Shown piece by piece: positions 26,204 through 36,037 of a stretch of DNA of 64,000 nt (position 1 is its first letter; each line of letters opens with the position of its first letter). Location: contig JAUVXU010000008.1 of the NCBI GenBank assembly GCA_030603445.1, positions 1 through 64,000 of the forward strand. The letters are read 5' to 3'. The stretch is from Methanomicrobia archaeon. GTDB lineage: Archaea > Methanobacteriota_B > Thermococci > Methanofastidiosales > NM3. The notes beneath the pieces are model-generated. The model had not been told where the DNA came from and made no database searches. It was given only the letters and a program-made list of their open reading frames with translations. A program made the translations under genes and the position numbers.

Positions 26204-28075
26204 ATGTCAAATTCTAATAAAAAGACTGTTGAGGTAGATGATGGTATTGGTTACAAGTTCAAACATACAGGAGAACTTGAAATTCCAAAACGTATCATTG
26301 ACCAGGTAGTTGGCCAAGACGAAGCAGTCGAAATCATCAAAATTGCCGCAAAACAGCGCAGAAATGTATTATTAATAGGAGAGCCAGGTACCGGTAAATC
26401 CATGCTAGGGCAAGCTATGGCAGAACTACTACCTCGTGAAGAGTTAGAAGATATTATCTGTTATCCAAATATTGAAGACCCTAATACACCTAAGGTAAGG
26501 GCTGTGCGTGCCAATGACGGAAAAGCCATCGTTAAACATCATAAACAACGTGCCAGTCAGCAGGAAAACGGCAAGTATATAGTTCTTTTCTTTGTTATAG
26601 CAATAGTAATGTTCTTGTCATTCACATCAGGGCAACTACTCACAGGCATCCTGATTGTGGTGCTTTTGATTTTCCTCATGCAGAATATGACGCGCTCAAA
26701 AGGAACCGCACTTATACCAAAATTATTAATTGATAATTCAGAAAAAATCATATCTCCATTTATTGATGGAACTGGTGCACACGCAGGAGCGCTTCTTGGA
26801 GATGTGCGTCACGATCCATTTCAATCAGGAGGGCTAGGAACTCCGCCGCATGAGCGTGTTGAAGCTGGAATGATTCATCGGGCGCATAAAGGCGTTCTTT
26901 TCATTGACGAGATATCCACATTCCAGATCAAGATGCAGCAAGCAATACTTACTTCCTTGCAGGAAAAGAAATACTCTATCACAGGACAAAGCGAGATGTC
27001 ATCCGGTGCGATGGTACGCACCGAAGTTTGTCCATGTGATTATGTACTTATTGCAGCAGGCAACCTTGAAACTGTTAGTGGTATGCACCCTGCACTCAGA
27101 TCTCGTATTCGTGGATATGGATATGAGATATTTATGAATGATGTGATGAAGGACACATTAGAAAACAGAAGAAGGATTGTCCAAGTCGTAGCTCAAGAAG
27201 TTACAAAAGATAAGAAAATTCCCCAATTTACCTATGATGCCGTAGTAGAAATAGTAAATGAAGCACGAAGACGTGCAGGCAGAAAAGGATACATTACGAT
27301 GAAGATGCGTGAACTTGGCGGACTTATTCGCACAGCAGGTGATCATGCTCAAAAGAAAGGAAAAGAACTTGTTGAAGTAGAAGATATCTTAGAAGCAAAG
27401 AACAAAGCAAGAACATTAGAACACCAGCTAGCCGACAAGTACATTGAGAAAAGAAAAGAGTATCAAATAATTAGGACAAAAGGCCAGGCAATTGGTAGGA
27501 TAAACGGTCTTGCTGTTGTTGGTGATAGTGGTATCATCTCAACAATTGAGGCAGAAGCCGCTCCTTCTGCAAGCAAGGAAGAAGGAAAGATCATTGCAGC
27601 TGGAAAATTAGGAGATATTGCAAAAGAATCTATTCAAAACGTTTCAGCGCTTGCAAAAAAATACATAGGAAAAGACATATCCAATTATGACATACATGTC
27701 CAATTCATACAAGCTTATGAAGGGGTGGAAGGCGATTCAGCATCCATATCAATCGCCACTGCAGTAATATCTGCCCTTACTGGCATCCCAATACGACAAG
27801 ACATCGCTATGACTGGTTCACTGTCTGTTAGAGGAGAAGTACTCCCGATAGGAGGAGTAAACGCAAAGATTGAGGCTGCAATAGATGCAGGAATAAAAGA
27901 AATAATAGTCCCTGACTCGAACAAAGCAGATATACTACTTGATGCAAGACATAAGAAACGGGCAAAAATTAGGACTGTAAAGACAGTTGCAGAAGTTTTT
28001 GAATATGCTTTCGCAGGTGAGAAAAAAGAAGAGCTCGTGAAGAAAATCAAGACTCTCATGACAGATAATATATAA
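26204..28075 (+). CDS. lonB: Archaeal Lon protease (LonB), membrane-anchored
   Basis: This 623-residue ATP-dependent protease of the archaeal LonB type has AAA+ Walker A GEPGTGKS and Walker B VLFIDEIS. Two transmembrane helices are inserted between them (residues about 125-165), which anchor it to the membrane. The C-terminal serine protease domain has the catalytic EGDSASISIA serine and the GGVNAKIEAAIDAG lysine of the Ser-Lys dyad. It degrades unfolded and regulatory proteins. A TATA-like AATTTATATT lies about 25 nt before the ATG. Confidence 0.96.
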   Translation: MSNSNKKTVEVDDGIGYKFKHTGELEIPKRIIDQVVGQDEAVEIIKIAAKQRRNVLLIGEPGTGKSMLGQAMAELLPREELEDIICYPNIEDPNTPKVRAVRANDGKAIVKHHKQRASQQENGKYIVLFFVIAIVMFLSFTSGQLLTGILIVVLLIFLMQNMTRSKGTALIPKLLIDNSEKIISPFIDGTGAHAGALLGDVRHDPFQSGGLGTPPHERVEAGMIHRAHKGVLFIDEISTFQIKMQQAILTSLQEKKYSITGQSEMSSGAMVRTEVCPCDYVLIAAGNLETVSGMHPALRSRIRGYGYEIFMNDVMKDTLENRRRIVQVVAQEVTKDKKIPQFTYDAVVEIVNEARRRAGRKGYITMKMRELGGLIRTAGDHAQKKGKELVEVEDILEAKNKARTLEHQLADKYIEKRKEYQIIRTKGQAIGRINGLAVVGDSGIISTIEAEAAPSASKEEGKIIAAGKLGDIAKESIQNVSALAKKYIGKDISNYDIHVQFIQAYEGVEGDSASISIATAVISALTGIPIRQDIAMTGSLSVRGEVLPIGGVNAKIEAAIDAGIKEIIVPDSNKADILLDARHKKRAKIRTVKTVAEVFEYAFAGEKKEELVKKIKTLMTDNI

Positions 28076-28164
28076 AAATAACAACATTTTAAATTTATAT
28101 CTCTTTTTTAATTTTTTTTATTTTGTAGAAAAAATCTTTAAAGCCAAAAAATTACTACAAGATA

Positions 28165-28770
28165 ATGATATATGAGATTATTTCATCCACATACAGCTCG
28201 AATTCGTATATTCTTACAGGAGAGTATACCATACTTATAGACCCTGGGCTTCCAGAAAATATTCCTTTAAAATCATTTCTGCAAAAGAAGATGCTTACAA
28301 TAAACTGCATTATAAACACACACTGCCACTATGATCATATTGGAGGAAATTTTGGAGAAGAAATATATGTGCATGAGAACGATGCCAATGCCATTGAGAC
28401 AGGAAACTACAAGACAGCATATATGAATTTTATTTCAGAATTTAATGGATTTCCTGTTAAACGCCGATTGAAGGAAAACGACGTTATATCCGCCGGAGAT
28501 CATTCGCTTAAAGTATTACATACTCCTGGCCACACGTCAGGAAGCATATGCCTTTTAGATGCCAACACCAACACATTATTTAGCGGCGATACGTGGTTTA
28601 TGAATGGGATAGGTAGAACAGACCTTCCATCAGGGAATCTCAACGACCTAGAAAAAAGCCTCATGAAACTAGCAAAGATAGATGCAAAACATATATGCCC
28701 CGGACATGGCATGCCTTTTGAGAACAATATTGAAAATATTATTCGTAACTTCTTCCCGGAGGATTGGTGA
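28165..28770 (+). CDS. Metallo-beta-lactamase fold hydrolase (glyoxalase II-like)
   Basis: This 201-residue MBL-fold enzyme has the metal motif NTHCHYDHIGG, plus HTPGHTSGSICLL, FSGDTWF and CPGHGM. Size and motifs match the short glyoxalase II-like group, which hydrolyses thioesters. The real substrate is unknown, as archaea often lack glutathione. Its TGA shares one base with the ATG of nadE, so the two genes are translationally coupled. Confidence 0.88.
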   Translation: MIYEIISSTYSSNSYILTGEYTILIDPGLPENIPLKSFLQKKMLTINCIINTHCHYDHIGGNFGEEIYVHENDANAIETGNYKTAYMNFISEFNGFPVKRRLKENDVISAGDHSLKVLHTPGHTSGSICLLDANTNTLFSGDTWFMNGIGRTDLPSGNLNDLEKSLMKLAKIDAKHICPGHGMPFENNIENIIRNFFPEDW

Positions 28771-29546
28771 TGAGGGAGTTATCAAAAAAAGAACTAATAT
28801 CTGTAATAAAACTACTTCAAGAAGATATTACAAAAAGAGTAAAAAAATCTGGTTCAAATGGTGTAGTCATTGGCATATCGGGAGGGATAGATTCAGCAGT
28901 TACGTGCGCATTGTGTGCAGGGGTAGTTGATACCCTGGGACTTTTTATGCCTGAAAAAGAAATTACACCTCCGGAGGACGCAGATGATGCGCTTTTCCTT
29001 TGTAGGTCTTTGGACGTGCCATACAGAAAGATAGATATAACTAAACCTTTGCATTGCATGATTGACGCATATCCCTTACCTTTAAACAAATATTGTATAT
29101 CAAACATCACACCCAGACTTAGGATGTCTTATCTATATGCCACCGCAAACCTCGAGAAAAGAATAGTGGCCGGGACGTCTAACAAAACAGAACGTTTACT
29201 TGGATATTCCACTAAATGGGGGGACAATGCATCTGATTTTTGCTCTATAGGAAATTTATGGAAGACAGAAGTTTTCAAAATTGGGAAGATACTTGGCATC
29301 CAAAAATCAATACTAGAAAAAGCTCCTTCTGCCAGATTATTTGTCGGTCAGACTGATGAGAATGATCTCGGAGGAAAATATGAAGTAATAGATGAAATAC
29401 TCTACTTGATGACCGAGAAAAACAAAACTCCAGAAGAAGCCGGAAGACGTGTTGAAAACATAACACTTGCCATTTCACTTAACAAAAGAATAAAAGATAA
29501 CGCCCACAAACGTGTTATGCCCCCGTGTCCTGAAGTGGGGCTGTAA
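28770..29546 (+). CDS. nadE: NH3-dependent NAD+ synthetase
   Basis: This 258-residue ATP pyrophosphatase converts nicotinate adenine dinucleotide to NAD+ with ammonia. The PP-loop is GISGGIDSAV, followed by VAGTSNKTERLLGYSTKWGD, a strong NadE signature, and LVFGQTDE-like text (ARLFVGQTDENDLG). No glutaminase domain is attached. The ATG at 28770 has GGAGG 6 nt upstream within the end of the MBL gene; a TTG at 28764 is in frame but unlikely. The 3' end overlaps convergent alaS by 32 bp. Confidence 0.95.
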   Translation: MRELSKKELISVIKLLQEDITKRVKKSGSNGVVIGISGGIDSAVTCALCAGVVDTLGLFMPEKEITPPEDADDALFLCRSLDVPYRKIDITKPLHCMIDAYPLPLNKYCISNITPRLRMSYLYATANLEKRIVAGTSNKTERLLGYSTKWGDNASDFCSIGNLWKTEVFKIGKILGIQKSILEKAPSARLFVGQTDENDLGGKYEVIDEILYLMTEKNKTPEEAGRRVENITLAISLNKRIKDNAHKRVMPPCPEVGL

Positions 29547-32175
29547 CAACGCCTTGGGCAAATTCATCAGTTCCTCCACCTTTTCCATAGTCACATATGA
29601 CCTTGTTTGCCTTGAATCCCTTCTTTTGTGCATTTATTCCGCATACAATCACAAGAAGCTTCCCATTTGAAAGAACAACAATAGAATCATCATCGGCAAG
29701 TGAGAAAGCTGTTTTTCGCAATACTTCCGAATCACCCTCAATAGTAGCTATTAATTGGCGAATGCCATCCTTTTCCACGAACGCATCCCCAAGAGAGGAT
29801 TGCTTAATCTTTGAGAGTTCGAGTTTGAGGCCTTCTATCTCTTTTACGCCTTTTTTCCATTCTTTGAAGAAACGATCGCACGTAGCTACAAGATGCATCT
29901 TGTCAACACGAAAAATAGATGCTGATTTCCTGATGATGCGAGCATCCTCCTGCATTGAGCGCACCGCCTGCAATCCTGCCGTGTACTCAAGGCGCACTAT
30001 GCCATCTTGTATCTTTTCAGATTTTATTATTTTAATAGGCCCAACTTCGCTTGTTGAATTGCAGTGAGTCCCACCACACGCTTCCACATCAAGGCCTTCA
30101 ATAGAAACAATACGCAACACGCGGCCTGGTACAGCCCCACCCTGATAAATCCTAAATCCATAGCGCTTTTCCGCCTCGTCCCTTTCCATAAAAGTCTTGA
30201 CAACAGGCTTATCATCCAGTACATATTTGTTGGACAGATACTCTATTTCCTCTAGTTCTGTATCTGTTAACGATACGTAGTGTGTAATATCTAATCGCGC
30301 CTTCTCTACTGTCTTTTCGGCGCCTGCCTGCCAGATATGATTACCCAACACTTTACGCGCAGCAGCATTTATTATGTGTGTTGCAGTATGATGGCGGGTA
30401 AGTGCCCTCCTGCGCTCCTTATTAACAGTGCAAAAGACTTTTTCACCTACAGAGAAGATGGCCTCATCAACTGTATGAATCACAATAGGCCCATATTTTT
30501 TAACTGATAAAACATTAGCAGCACCTATGGTCCCTAAATCTTGTTCCTGCCCTCCCCCCACAGGATAAAAACATGTCCTGTCAAGCGCTATCTCGTTGCC
30601 CTTAATCCATAATATCTCTGCTTCAAAATCATATTTGTCATCATTATCATAATAGAGCAACTTAGTTGGAAGCACATCGAACTGGCGTTGTTGTTTTTTC
30701 TTTTTTTCAGGTTTTTGGGCCTCGTGTCGCTCAGTTACCTGAATATAAAAATCGTTGGGAATATCAACTTTAACTCCAAGCTCATCCGCCTGTGCCTTTA
30801 CAAGCTCTGGTGTTACCCCATGTGAATCGTACATCTCTATGAGCTTGTCTGATGATATCTTATTTTTTGTAAGCATTGATCGAACTATTTTCTTTGCTTT
30901 TGTCTTGGAATTCCCATATTTTTCTTCTTCTACTTTTAATATGCGTTCTACATCGTCGATTGTCTCATCAGAGAAGGGAAACTCCTTTTCAAGATACTCT
31001 GCATGCAGCCTGCACAGTTCACCTATGGATGTATCAAACCCATACATGTCTATGAAATACTGGGCACGCCTAAATAACACGCGAAGATTATAACCACCCC
31101 CCACATTAGATGGCAAAGCCCCATCAGCCAATGCAAACAATAGTGAACGTGAATGATCAGCAATGGAATAATTCGCAGCAATTGGAAGCACTACATTTTT
31201 AAGAGTATCAACATCGCATCCAATAGACTGCGCTATATTTGCCCAGGTGGTTTTTATATCTTCATTCTCATCTACATTTAACATGCCTGAGTATGGGGCA
31301 AACTTCTTAAAAATGTCAAAATCTGGTTCTAAAGACGAATGTTTGTACAGGTGGTCTATAACTGTGGGGAATACAGAATCATAAATTGATGGGGTTCCTT
31401 GGGAAAACCATGTGAATCGCTCCTGGCCTGCCCCCATATCTAAAACTTTAAGATCAAGTTCCCTGTATCCAGAAGATGTCATTTCGTAAAGGATGTAGAC
31501 TTGATTGCCAAGCTCAACGCCATGGGAGAAAAATTCCATACATGGGCCAAAATTTCCGCCGCCAGCCCAGCCATCTTCATGAAATATTAAATCTTTTTTT
31601 GGTATTTCCATTCCTGATGTAAGCCAAAAATATATGTCCCGGAAATATTTTTCTTGGTCGAACTCATGTTTTTTTGTAAATGCATGTTGTCCTATCATGA
31701 CAAAACCTGTAAAGGATCTTCCAGAGATTCCAACATTGTCCGTATCAAGGAAACGTAAGCAAAATTGTGGTACAACAAGGGGATTTGCAGGAGGAGTAAT
31801 AGAACCTGAAACAACATGTGGTTGGAAATCGTATATTGATGCTTGGACAAAATCCGTGTCATCTCTCCATCTAGCAACCACAGGATATCGGGGAATAGTT
31901 TTATACCCCATATCTCCAAAAGCATTTGAGAATCTCTCCCATGTTTCTATATAATCCATGGAACGGGCAGGAGAGTTGCCTATGAATGAATATCCTCCCT
32001 CACAATCAGGATCGCCACACACTTCGCGATCACTAGTTGACCAGAAATATTTGCCACATTTCTTACAAATACCTCTTTGAAATCCTTTTTCTTCTAAAAC
32101 ATCGACCGCAAAATACTTTTTATAGTCCTTAGATGCCTTCTCTCTGAACTTAGCCTTCAATGTCTTTGTATCCAT
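29515..32175 (-). CDS. alaS: Alanyl-tRNA synthetase, archaeal type
   Basis: This 886-residue enzyme charges tRNA-Ala. The N-terminus carries the archaeal zinc motif (GICKKCGKYFWS with a second CGDPDC pair). The class II core follows (PVVARWRDDTDFV region and the acceptor-binding helices). An editing domain has HHTATHIINAAARKVLG and CGGTHCNSTSEVG, the zinc site that clears Ser- and Gly-tRNA-Ala. The C-terminal domain (residues about 740-886) is DHHA1-like with glycine-rich GKGGGTDEFAQG. A run of lysines (EKKKKQQ, about 490) links the halves. Confidence 0.96.
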   Translation of the reverse strand: MDTKTLKAKFREKASKDYKKYFAVDVLEEKGFQRGICKKCGKYFWSTSDREVCGDPDCEGGYSFIGNSPARSMDYIETWERFSNAFGDMGYKTIPRYPVVARWRDDTDFVQASIYDFQPHVVSGSITPPANPLVVPQFCLRFLDTDNVGISGRSFTGFVMIGQHAFTKKHEFDQEKYFRDIYFWLTSGMEIPKKDLIFHEDGWAGGGNFGPCMEFFSHGVELGNQVYILYEMTSSGYRELDLKVLDMGAGQERFTWFSQGTPSIYDSVFPTVIDHLYKHSSLEPDFDIFKKFAPYSGMLNVDENEDIKTTWANIAQSIGCDVDTLKNVVLPIAANYSIADHSRSLLFALADGALPSNVGGGYNLRVLFRRAQYFIDMYGFDTSIGELCRLHAEYLEKEFPFSDETIDDVERILKVEEEKYGNSKTKAKKIVRSMLTKNKISSDKLIEMYDSHGVTPELVKAQADELGVKVDIPNDFYIQVTERHEAQKPEKKKKQQRQFDVLPTKLLYYDNDDKYDFEAEILWIKGNEIALDRTCFYPVGGGQEQDLGTIGAANVLSVKKYGPIVIHTVDEAIFSVGEKVFCTVNKERRRALTRHHTATHIINAAARKVLGNHIWQAGAEKTVEKARLDITHYVSLTDTELEEIEYLSNKYVLDDKPVVKTFMERDEAEKRYGFRIYQGGAVPGRVLRIVSIEGLDVEACGGTHCNSTSEVGPIKIIKSEKIQDGIVRLEYTAGLQAVRSMQEDARIIRKSASIFRVDKMHLVATCDRFFKEWKKGVKEIEGLKLELSKIKQSSLGDAFVEKDGIRQLIATIEGDSEVLRKTAFSLADDDSIVVLSNGKLLVIVCGINAQKKGFKANKVICDYGKGGGTDEFAQGVVTAPLQDTGA

Positions 32176-32323
32176 GGTCGCACCACAATGTATTCTTAAT
32201 CATGGTAAATAATTGTTATTAATAAACCTTTTTATTTTTATTAGATTTATTGCTAGATTAGTTAATTTTTGTAAATAATTATTAAAAAAAGCTAATTCGG
32301 GGGATGTTAATAAATAGAAAAAA

Positions 32324-33019
32324 TTATTGTCTCTCCAATATGTATTTACGTTCAAGCATTTCAAGCACAATAGAGACTTCTCCCTCATCAACTCTTAGTC
32401 TGTTAGATAGGTCTTTAGAGGATAATGTTCCTCCTGCATTGACTACCTCTAATACCACCCGTTTCTCAATATCAGTTAATCCGAGCTTCTCACATAAAAT
32501 TAATGCCTGTTGGCGAACTTGTTCTACCTTATATTCTAGATACTCTTTTGCCTGTATTATCTTTTCAAGTTCACTGATCAAAGAGGACATAACAAGAGAA
32601 AGCTCCCCTATCTCATGAATATGTTGCGTCTTCTTAACTTCATCTTCAAATGTTTTAAGTTGGGGGAATTCTATAAAAATATCTGAAAAATCGGAATCTA
32701 AAAGGTCCTCAAGGTTTGTATCGAAACGATATGGCCCAACTGAAAACTCCATATGAACTCTCTTGTTTATCTTAAAATATTTCCTTGGGCTTCCGCGACT
32801 TTGTTTCTTTATATAAAGTTCAACTATATCGGCTTCCTGCAAAAGCCTCATATGCTCATTTATGGCTTTTTGTCCAATATTTAGTTTATCTGCAATCTCT
32901 GTGGTGTAACATGGCCCCGAAGCAAGCATCTTTAGTATCAGTCTCCTGGTCTCGTTTCCCATAAGATTAAAAAGAATGTCCTCATCCATCAGATCATCGC
33001 CATATTTACCCGCAATCAC
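32324..33019 (-). CDS. ArsR-like winged-helix transcriptional regulator (COG1777-like)
   Basis: This 231-residue protein has an N-terminal winged helix (LMGNETRRLILKMLASGPCYTTEIADKL, IGQKAINEHMRLL). The wing contains GSPRKYFKI. A middle helical segment follows, then a second HTH-like C-terminal domain (SSKDLSNRLRVDEGEVSIVLEML). Such two-HTH regulators belong to archaeal family COG1777. Start is GTG at 33019, about 22 nt after a TTATACTT TATA-like element, so it is likely leaderless; an ATG at 32989 is an alternative. It is divergent from the gene at 33186; its target is unknown. Confidence 0.8.
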   Translation of the reverse strand: MIAGKYGDDLMDEDILFNLMGNETRRLILKMLASGPCYTTEIADKLNIGQKAINEHMRLLQEADIVELYIKKQSRGSPRKYFKINKRVHMEFSVGPYRFDTNLEDLLDSDFSDIFIEFPQLKTFEDEVKKTQHIHEIGELSLVMSSLISELEKIIQAKEYLEYKVEQVRQQALILCEKLGLTDIEKRVVLEVVNAGGTLSSKDLSNRLRVDEGEVSIVLEMLERKYILERQ

Positions 33020-33138
33020 GAGTATTCTTATCTAAAGTATAAGTTAACTTTATGTTCATTTAAATATTTTATATAATTTATTTATAAAACTTTTGGTAGA
33101 TATAGTATTAAGACAAAATTATGATAAGATTTATATAC

Positions 33139-33150
33139 AACATCGATGTT
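33139..33150. promoter_or_regulatory. 12-bp palindrome behind a TATA box
   Basis: AACATCGATGTT is a perfect palindrome placed just after the TATA-like GATTTATATAC (33128-33138) of the rightward gene at 33186. It lies in the region between this gene and the divergent winged-helix regulator, a natural site for that regulator. Binding is inferred only. Confidence 0.4.
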
Positions 33151-33185
33151 TTAAAAATAATAACTATCTTTAATTGGTGTTTTAT

Positions 33186-33872
33186 ATGGAACAGGAAAAA
33201 AGTGTGACCCATATAGTGCATGAAATCCTTGATTCGCTCCCTCTTATAAGCGATTACCTCCTTAACAATATTATCAACTACAAGGGGCTTGCAAGATGGA
33301 TACAAAAAGATGTGGAAAAGAGAATAAAAAAAGAAGTATCTATAGAGTCCATATCTGTCGCAATCCAAAGATATCATTTTAAAGAAGGTTTAGGCGAGGA
33401 CAAAAAACTTACAAATGCCATTTCTCGTACAAAACTTATCCTGAAAAATGATATAACAAATGTCGCATTTTTAAAAAATTATGAACTAATAAAGAAAATA
33501 GATTCATTTTCCGAAAAAATAAGGTGGGAATATGGTGAAACATTCTTCACTGTACAGTCATCCCAAGAGCTTTCCGTTGTTTTGGAGCATGATAGATTAT
33601 CTGAGTTCTTGACATTCACAACAGCATATAAACCATTATCAGTAGTAGAGGATGTCACCACAATAAACTGCAAGTATCCTGAGCATATAGTCCATATACC
33701 CGGATACCTCTATTCTCTTCTCAGAGCCATAACAATGGCAAAAGTGAATGTAATTGATATATTCTCAACATTCACCGAGTTCGTCTTCTTGTTCAGGAAA
33801 TCCGATGCCCTTAAAGCATACGGGGTACTTGAGCAGCTCATCAACGAAGCACGAGAAAGAGAATTACGATAA
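33186..33872 (+). CDS. Conserved-looking archaeal protein, possible ACT-type fold
   Basis: This 228-residue protein is mainly helical in its first half, with a winged-helix-like stretch (ISDYLLNNIINYKGLARWIQKDVEKRI) and a RxKLILKNDITNVAF segment. The second half (residues about 110-228) shows beta-alpha-beta-type repeats with VEDVTTINCKYPEHIVHIPGYLYSLLRAI and FTEFVFLFRKSDALKAYGVLEQLI, recalling ACT domains of amino acid sensors. I cannot name the family. The ATG at 33186 has GGTG 8 nt upstream. Its end overlaps the convergent purP-like gene by 9 bp. Confidence 0.6.
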   Translation: MEQEKSVTHIVHEILDSLPLISDYLLNNIINYKGLARWIQKDVEKRIKKEVSIESISVAIQRYHFKEGLGEDKKLTNAISRTKLILKNDITNVAFLKNYELIKKIDSFSEKIRWEYGETFFTVQSSQELSVVLEHDRLSEFLTFTTAYKPLSVVEDVTTINCKYPEHIVHIPGYLYSLLRAITMAKVNVIDIFSTFTEFVFLFRKSDALKAYGVLEQLINEARERELR

Positions 33873-35018
33873 GATCTCATCCAAACGCTCTTCTTCCAAG
33901 CCCCGTTTTATTTCCATTGCAATTCTTCTACCTGTGGACATGGTTGTCCTGTATAGCGAGTTTCCGTATGGGTGCCCTACAGCAAGATGCACATTAGTGC
34001 CCCCTCCAACTCGTGGCGCAACGTCATATATATGATAATTCAAGTCCTTATCTATGCACGTCTGCAAACAAAAAGGTCCTATTACTCCTGGATTATAATG
34101 TTCCTGGGCTACTTTAACGAATTTTTCTGCAAGGTCAAATGCACTCTCAAGCAAAGATTCTCGCACTGTTGCAGAATTATGGCCACAGACAGTATACTCT
34201 GGAAGGAACTGTTTCTCGTTGAGGTTAATCTGTTGGTCTGCAGGAAGTCTCACATGTCCATCAAGAGATGTTTCAAATCTCCAATCCACCCCAAGAAGCT
34301 CGATTTTAGAATACTCCTCCTCCAAAGGAGAATAGAAGAAGTCGAAGTTGAAAACTGGGCCTATAATATAGCGTTCAATACGGGCAGTTTTGAGATCATC
34401 TGCTGTAATTACGCCTTGTTTTATCAATTTTTCTGATTTTTCAACATATTCCTCATATGAGGCTGCTGTAAAGAACCCACGTTCTAGTTTTTTCTTTGCA
34501 TGGTGCAACTTCACAACGACAAGTTCATCAATATCAGCTGGATTTTTTATCTCTTCTGGGAAGGGAAGGCCGCCTTTTTCAAGCACCCAATAATAAGACT
34601 GTTGTTCAGTGCGTTCTTCCATTCGCAACATGTCACGAGACCCGAACATAGGAACTTTGAACCCATCCTCTACAACATCCATAGGGATATAAGAGGTAAA
34701 GGATCTATTGGGAATAAATATTACGCTGTCATTAATCATTCTTTGTTGTTCTTGTGGGGCTACCATATCCTTAAATTTGTCATATACATAAAATTTGTCG
34801 ATCATTCCCCTGACAATCTTCCCATCGATGCGTTTTGCCTTAAAATATTTCCCATAAGTATTTTCTCTTCCTTTTTGACAGTAAAGTACTGTGTGAAATC
34901 CCTCTTCAATCGCACCATCTGCAATATCAAGGGCAGAGTGTGAGGCAAGAGCCCCCACCATGACCTTATTCTTATCATAGCGCTTAGCAATATCAATAAT
35001 CTCAGTCTTATCTATCAT
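33864..35018 (-). CDS. PurP-family ATP-grasp enzyme, divergent paralogue
   Basis: This 384-residue ATP-grasp protein of the archaeal PurP family has ASHSALDIADGAIEEGF near the start and DVAPRVGGGTNVHL near the end. Canonical PurP (5-formaminoimidazole-4-carboxamide ribonucleotide synthetase) uses formate and ATP to turn AICAR into FAICAR. The glycine-rich ATP loop of PurP (such as KLFGAKGGMGYF in the neighbour) is replaced here by KLHHAKKKLERGFF, so activity may differ. It overlaps the neighbouring PurP gene by 4 bp, and both are divergent from purC. Confidence 0.85.
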   Translation of the reverse strand: MIDKTEIIDIAKRYDKNKVMVGALASHSALDIADGAIEEGFHTVLYCQKGRENTYGKYFKAKRIDGKIVRGMIDKFYVYDKFKDMVAPQEQQRMINDSVIFIPNRSFTSYIPMDVVEDGFKVPMFGSRDMLRMEERTEQQSYYWVLEKGGLPFPEEIKNPADIDELVVVKLHHAKKKLERGFFTAASYEEYVEKSEKLIKQGVITADDLKTARIERYIIGPVFNFDFFYSPLEEEYSKIELLGVDWRFETSLDGHVRLPADQQINLNEKQFLPEYTVCGHNSATVRESLLESAFDLAEKFVKVAQEHYNPGVIGPFCLQTCIDKDLNYHIYDVAPRVGGGTNVHLAVGHPYGNSLYRTTMSTGRRIAMEIKRGLEEERLDEILS

Positions 35019-36037
35019 GTAGTAACCTCCTTTAGACTATCTGTGGCAATTGCATCTTTTATCTCCATCGCTATGCGCCTGCCACAACTTATGTCTTTCC
35101 CATACTTTGCATATGTATAAGGTGATGATGGAACAAATGGATTAGTGCCTGCAACTATACGTGCCGATATTTCGAACGTTATTATGTCAAGATCAGCTGT
35201 GCATATAGTTTCTAGACAAAACGGCCCTAAAATTCCCTTCTCACTTATATTTTGTGATTCTTTTACCACCCTCTCACCTATATCAAATACATCCTCCAAT
35301 AACGACTCCCTAGCAACTATAGGGAAGTTTCCCACAACAGAATATGAAGGTGATAGACCAAGGTGCTTCTGATCCGCACCAGGTATGCGTCCTATAGCGT
35401 CTACATTTGACTCATAACGCTTGTCGATGGATAGTAGTTCCAACTCTCTTTTAAGAGGCGAATAAAAGAAGTGAAAGTACATTGGAACACCTACAATATA
35501 CTCTTGGATCTGATAACTGCCCTTGATACCTTTGATCTTTCTTTCAAAGTCTTCATGATCATATGCAACAAAATACCCCATTCCGCCTTTTGCACCAAAT
35601 AATTTTATTATAACAGGCCTGTCTATCTCCAAAGGATTTTCAAAAGACATAGGGATTTTTATGCCTGCACCTTCCAACCATTTTCTCTCTAGATGCCTAT
35701 CAGACTCCCATTTGAATAGGTATTTATTACCTGCCATCGGTACCGAAAATATATTTTCTATAAAATCAAGTGACAAGTATGAAATAAAGCTACCATGGGG
35801 TACCATTATGGTGTCTTCAGGAATCTCATCAGAACAATTATGCAAAAATTCACCCATATTATCAGTATATATTATATCGTCTGCTACACCAAATCTTTCA
35901 TAGAAAGTCCTGCTTCTAGAAGCTATTAGAAGTGTACTTAACCCTTCATCTTTTGCCCCTCGCAGTATATTGAGTGCAGAGTGTGAACCAATGGTTGCTA
36001 CGGTTGTTATAGTATCACCTGCTTTAATTACCTCATT
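35015..36037 (-). CDS. purP: Formate-dependent FAICAR synthetase PurP (start codon anomalous)
   Basis: An ATG at 35857 gives 280 residues, but the same frame stays open to a TAA at 36038-36040. The extra 60 codons encode the expected PurP N-terminus (VATIGSHSALNILRGAKDEG). No ATG, GTG or TTG exists in that extension. A one-base-shifted ATG at 36036 reads Met-Arg-stop. The core is canonical: VPHGSFISYLSLD, the ATP loop KLFGAKGGMGYF, and the FEISARIVAGTN end. It is the closer match to characterised PurP. Either a rare start such as ATA/ATT is used, or a base was lost near 36033. Confidence 0.75.
   Translation of the reverse strand, partial: NEVIKAGDTITTVATIGSHSALNILRGAKDEGLSTLLIASRSRTFYERFGVADDIIYTDNMGEFLHNCSDEIPEDTIMVPHGSFISYLSLDFIENIFSVPMAGNKYLFKWESDRHLERKWLEGAGIKIPMSFENPLEIDRPVIIKLFGAKGGMGYFVAYDHEDFERKIKGIKGSYQIQEYIVGVPMYFHFFYSPLKRELELLSIDKRYESNVDAIGRIPGADQKHLGLSPSYSVVGNFPIVARESLLEDVFDIGERVVKESQNISEKGILGPFCLETICTADLDIITFEISARIVAGTNPFVPSSPYTYAKYGKDISCGRRIAMEIKDAIATDSLKEVTT

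Noticed and set aside
29515-29546. 32-bp overlap of nadE and alaS ends as a sign of a frameshift
   Set aside because: Both C-termini look normal; convergent overlaps of this size occur in compact genomes.
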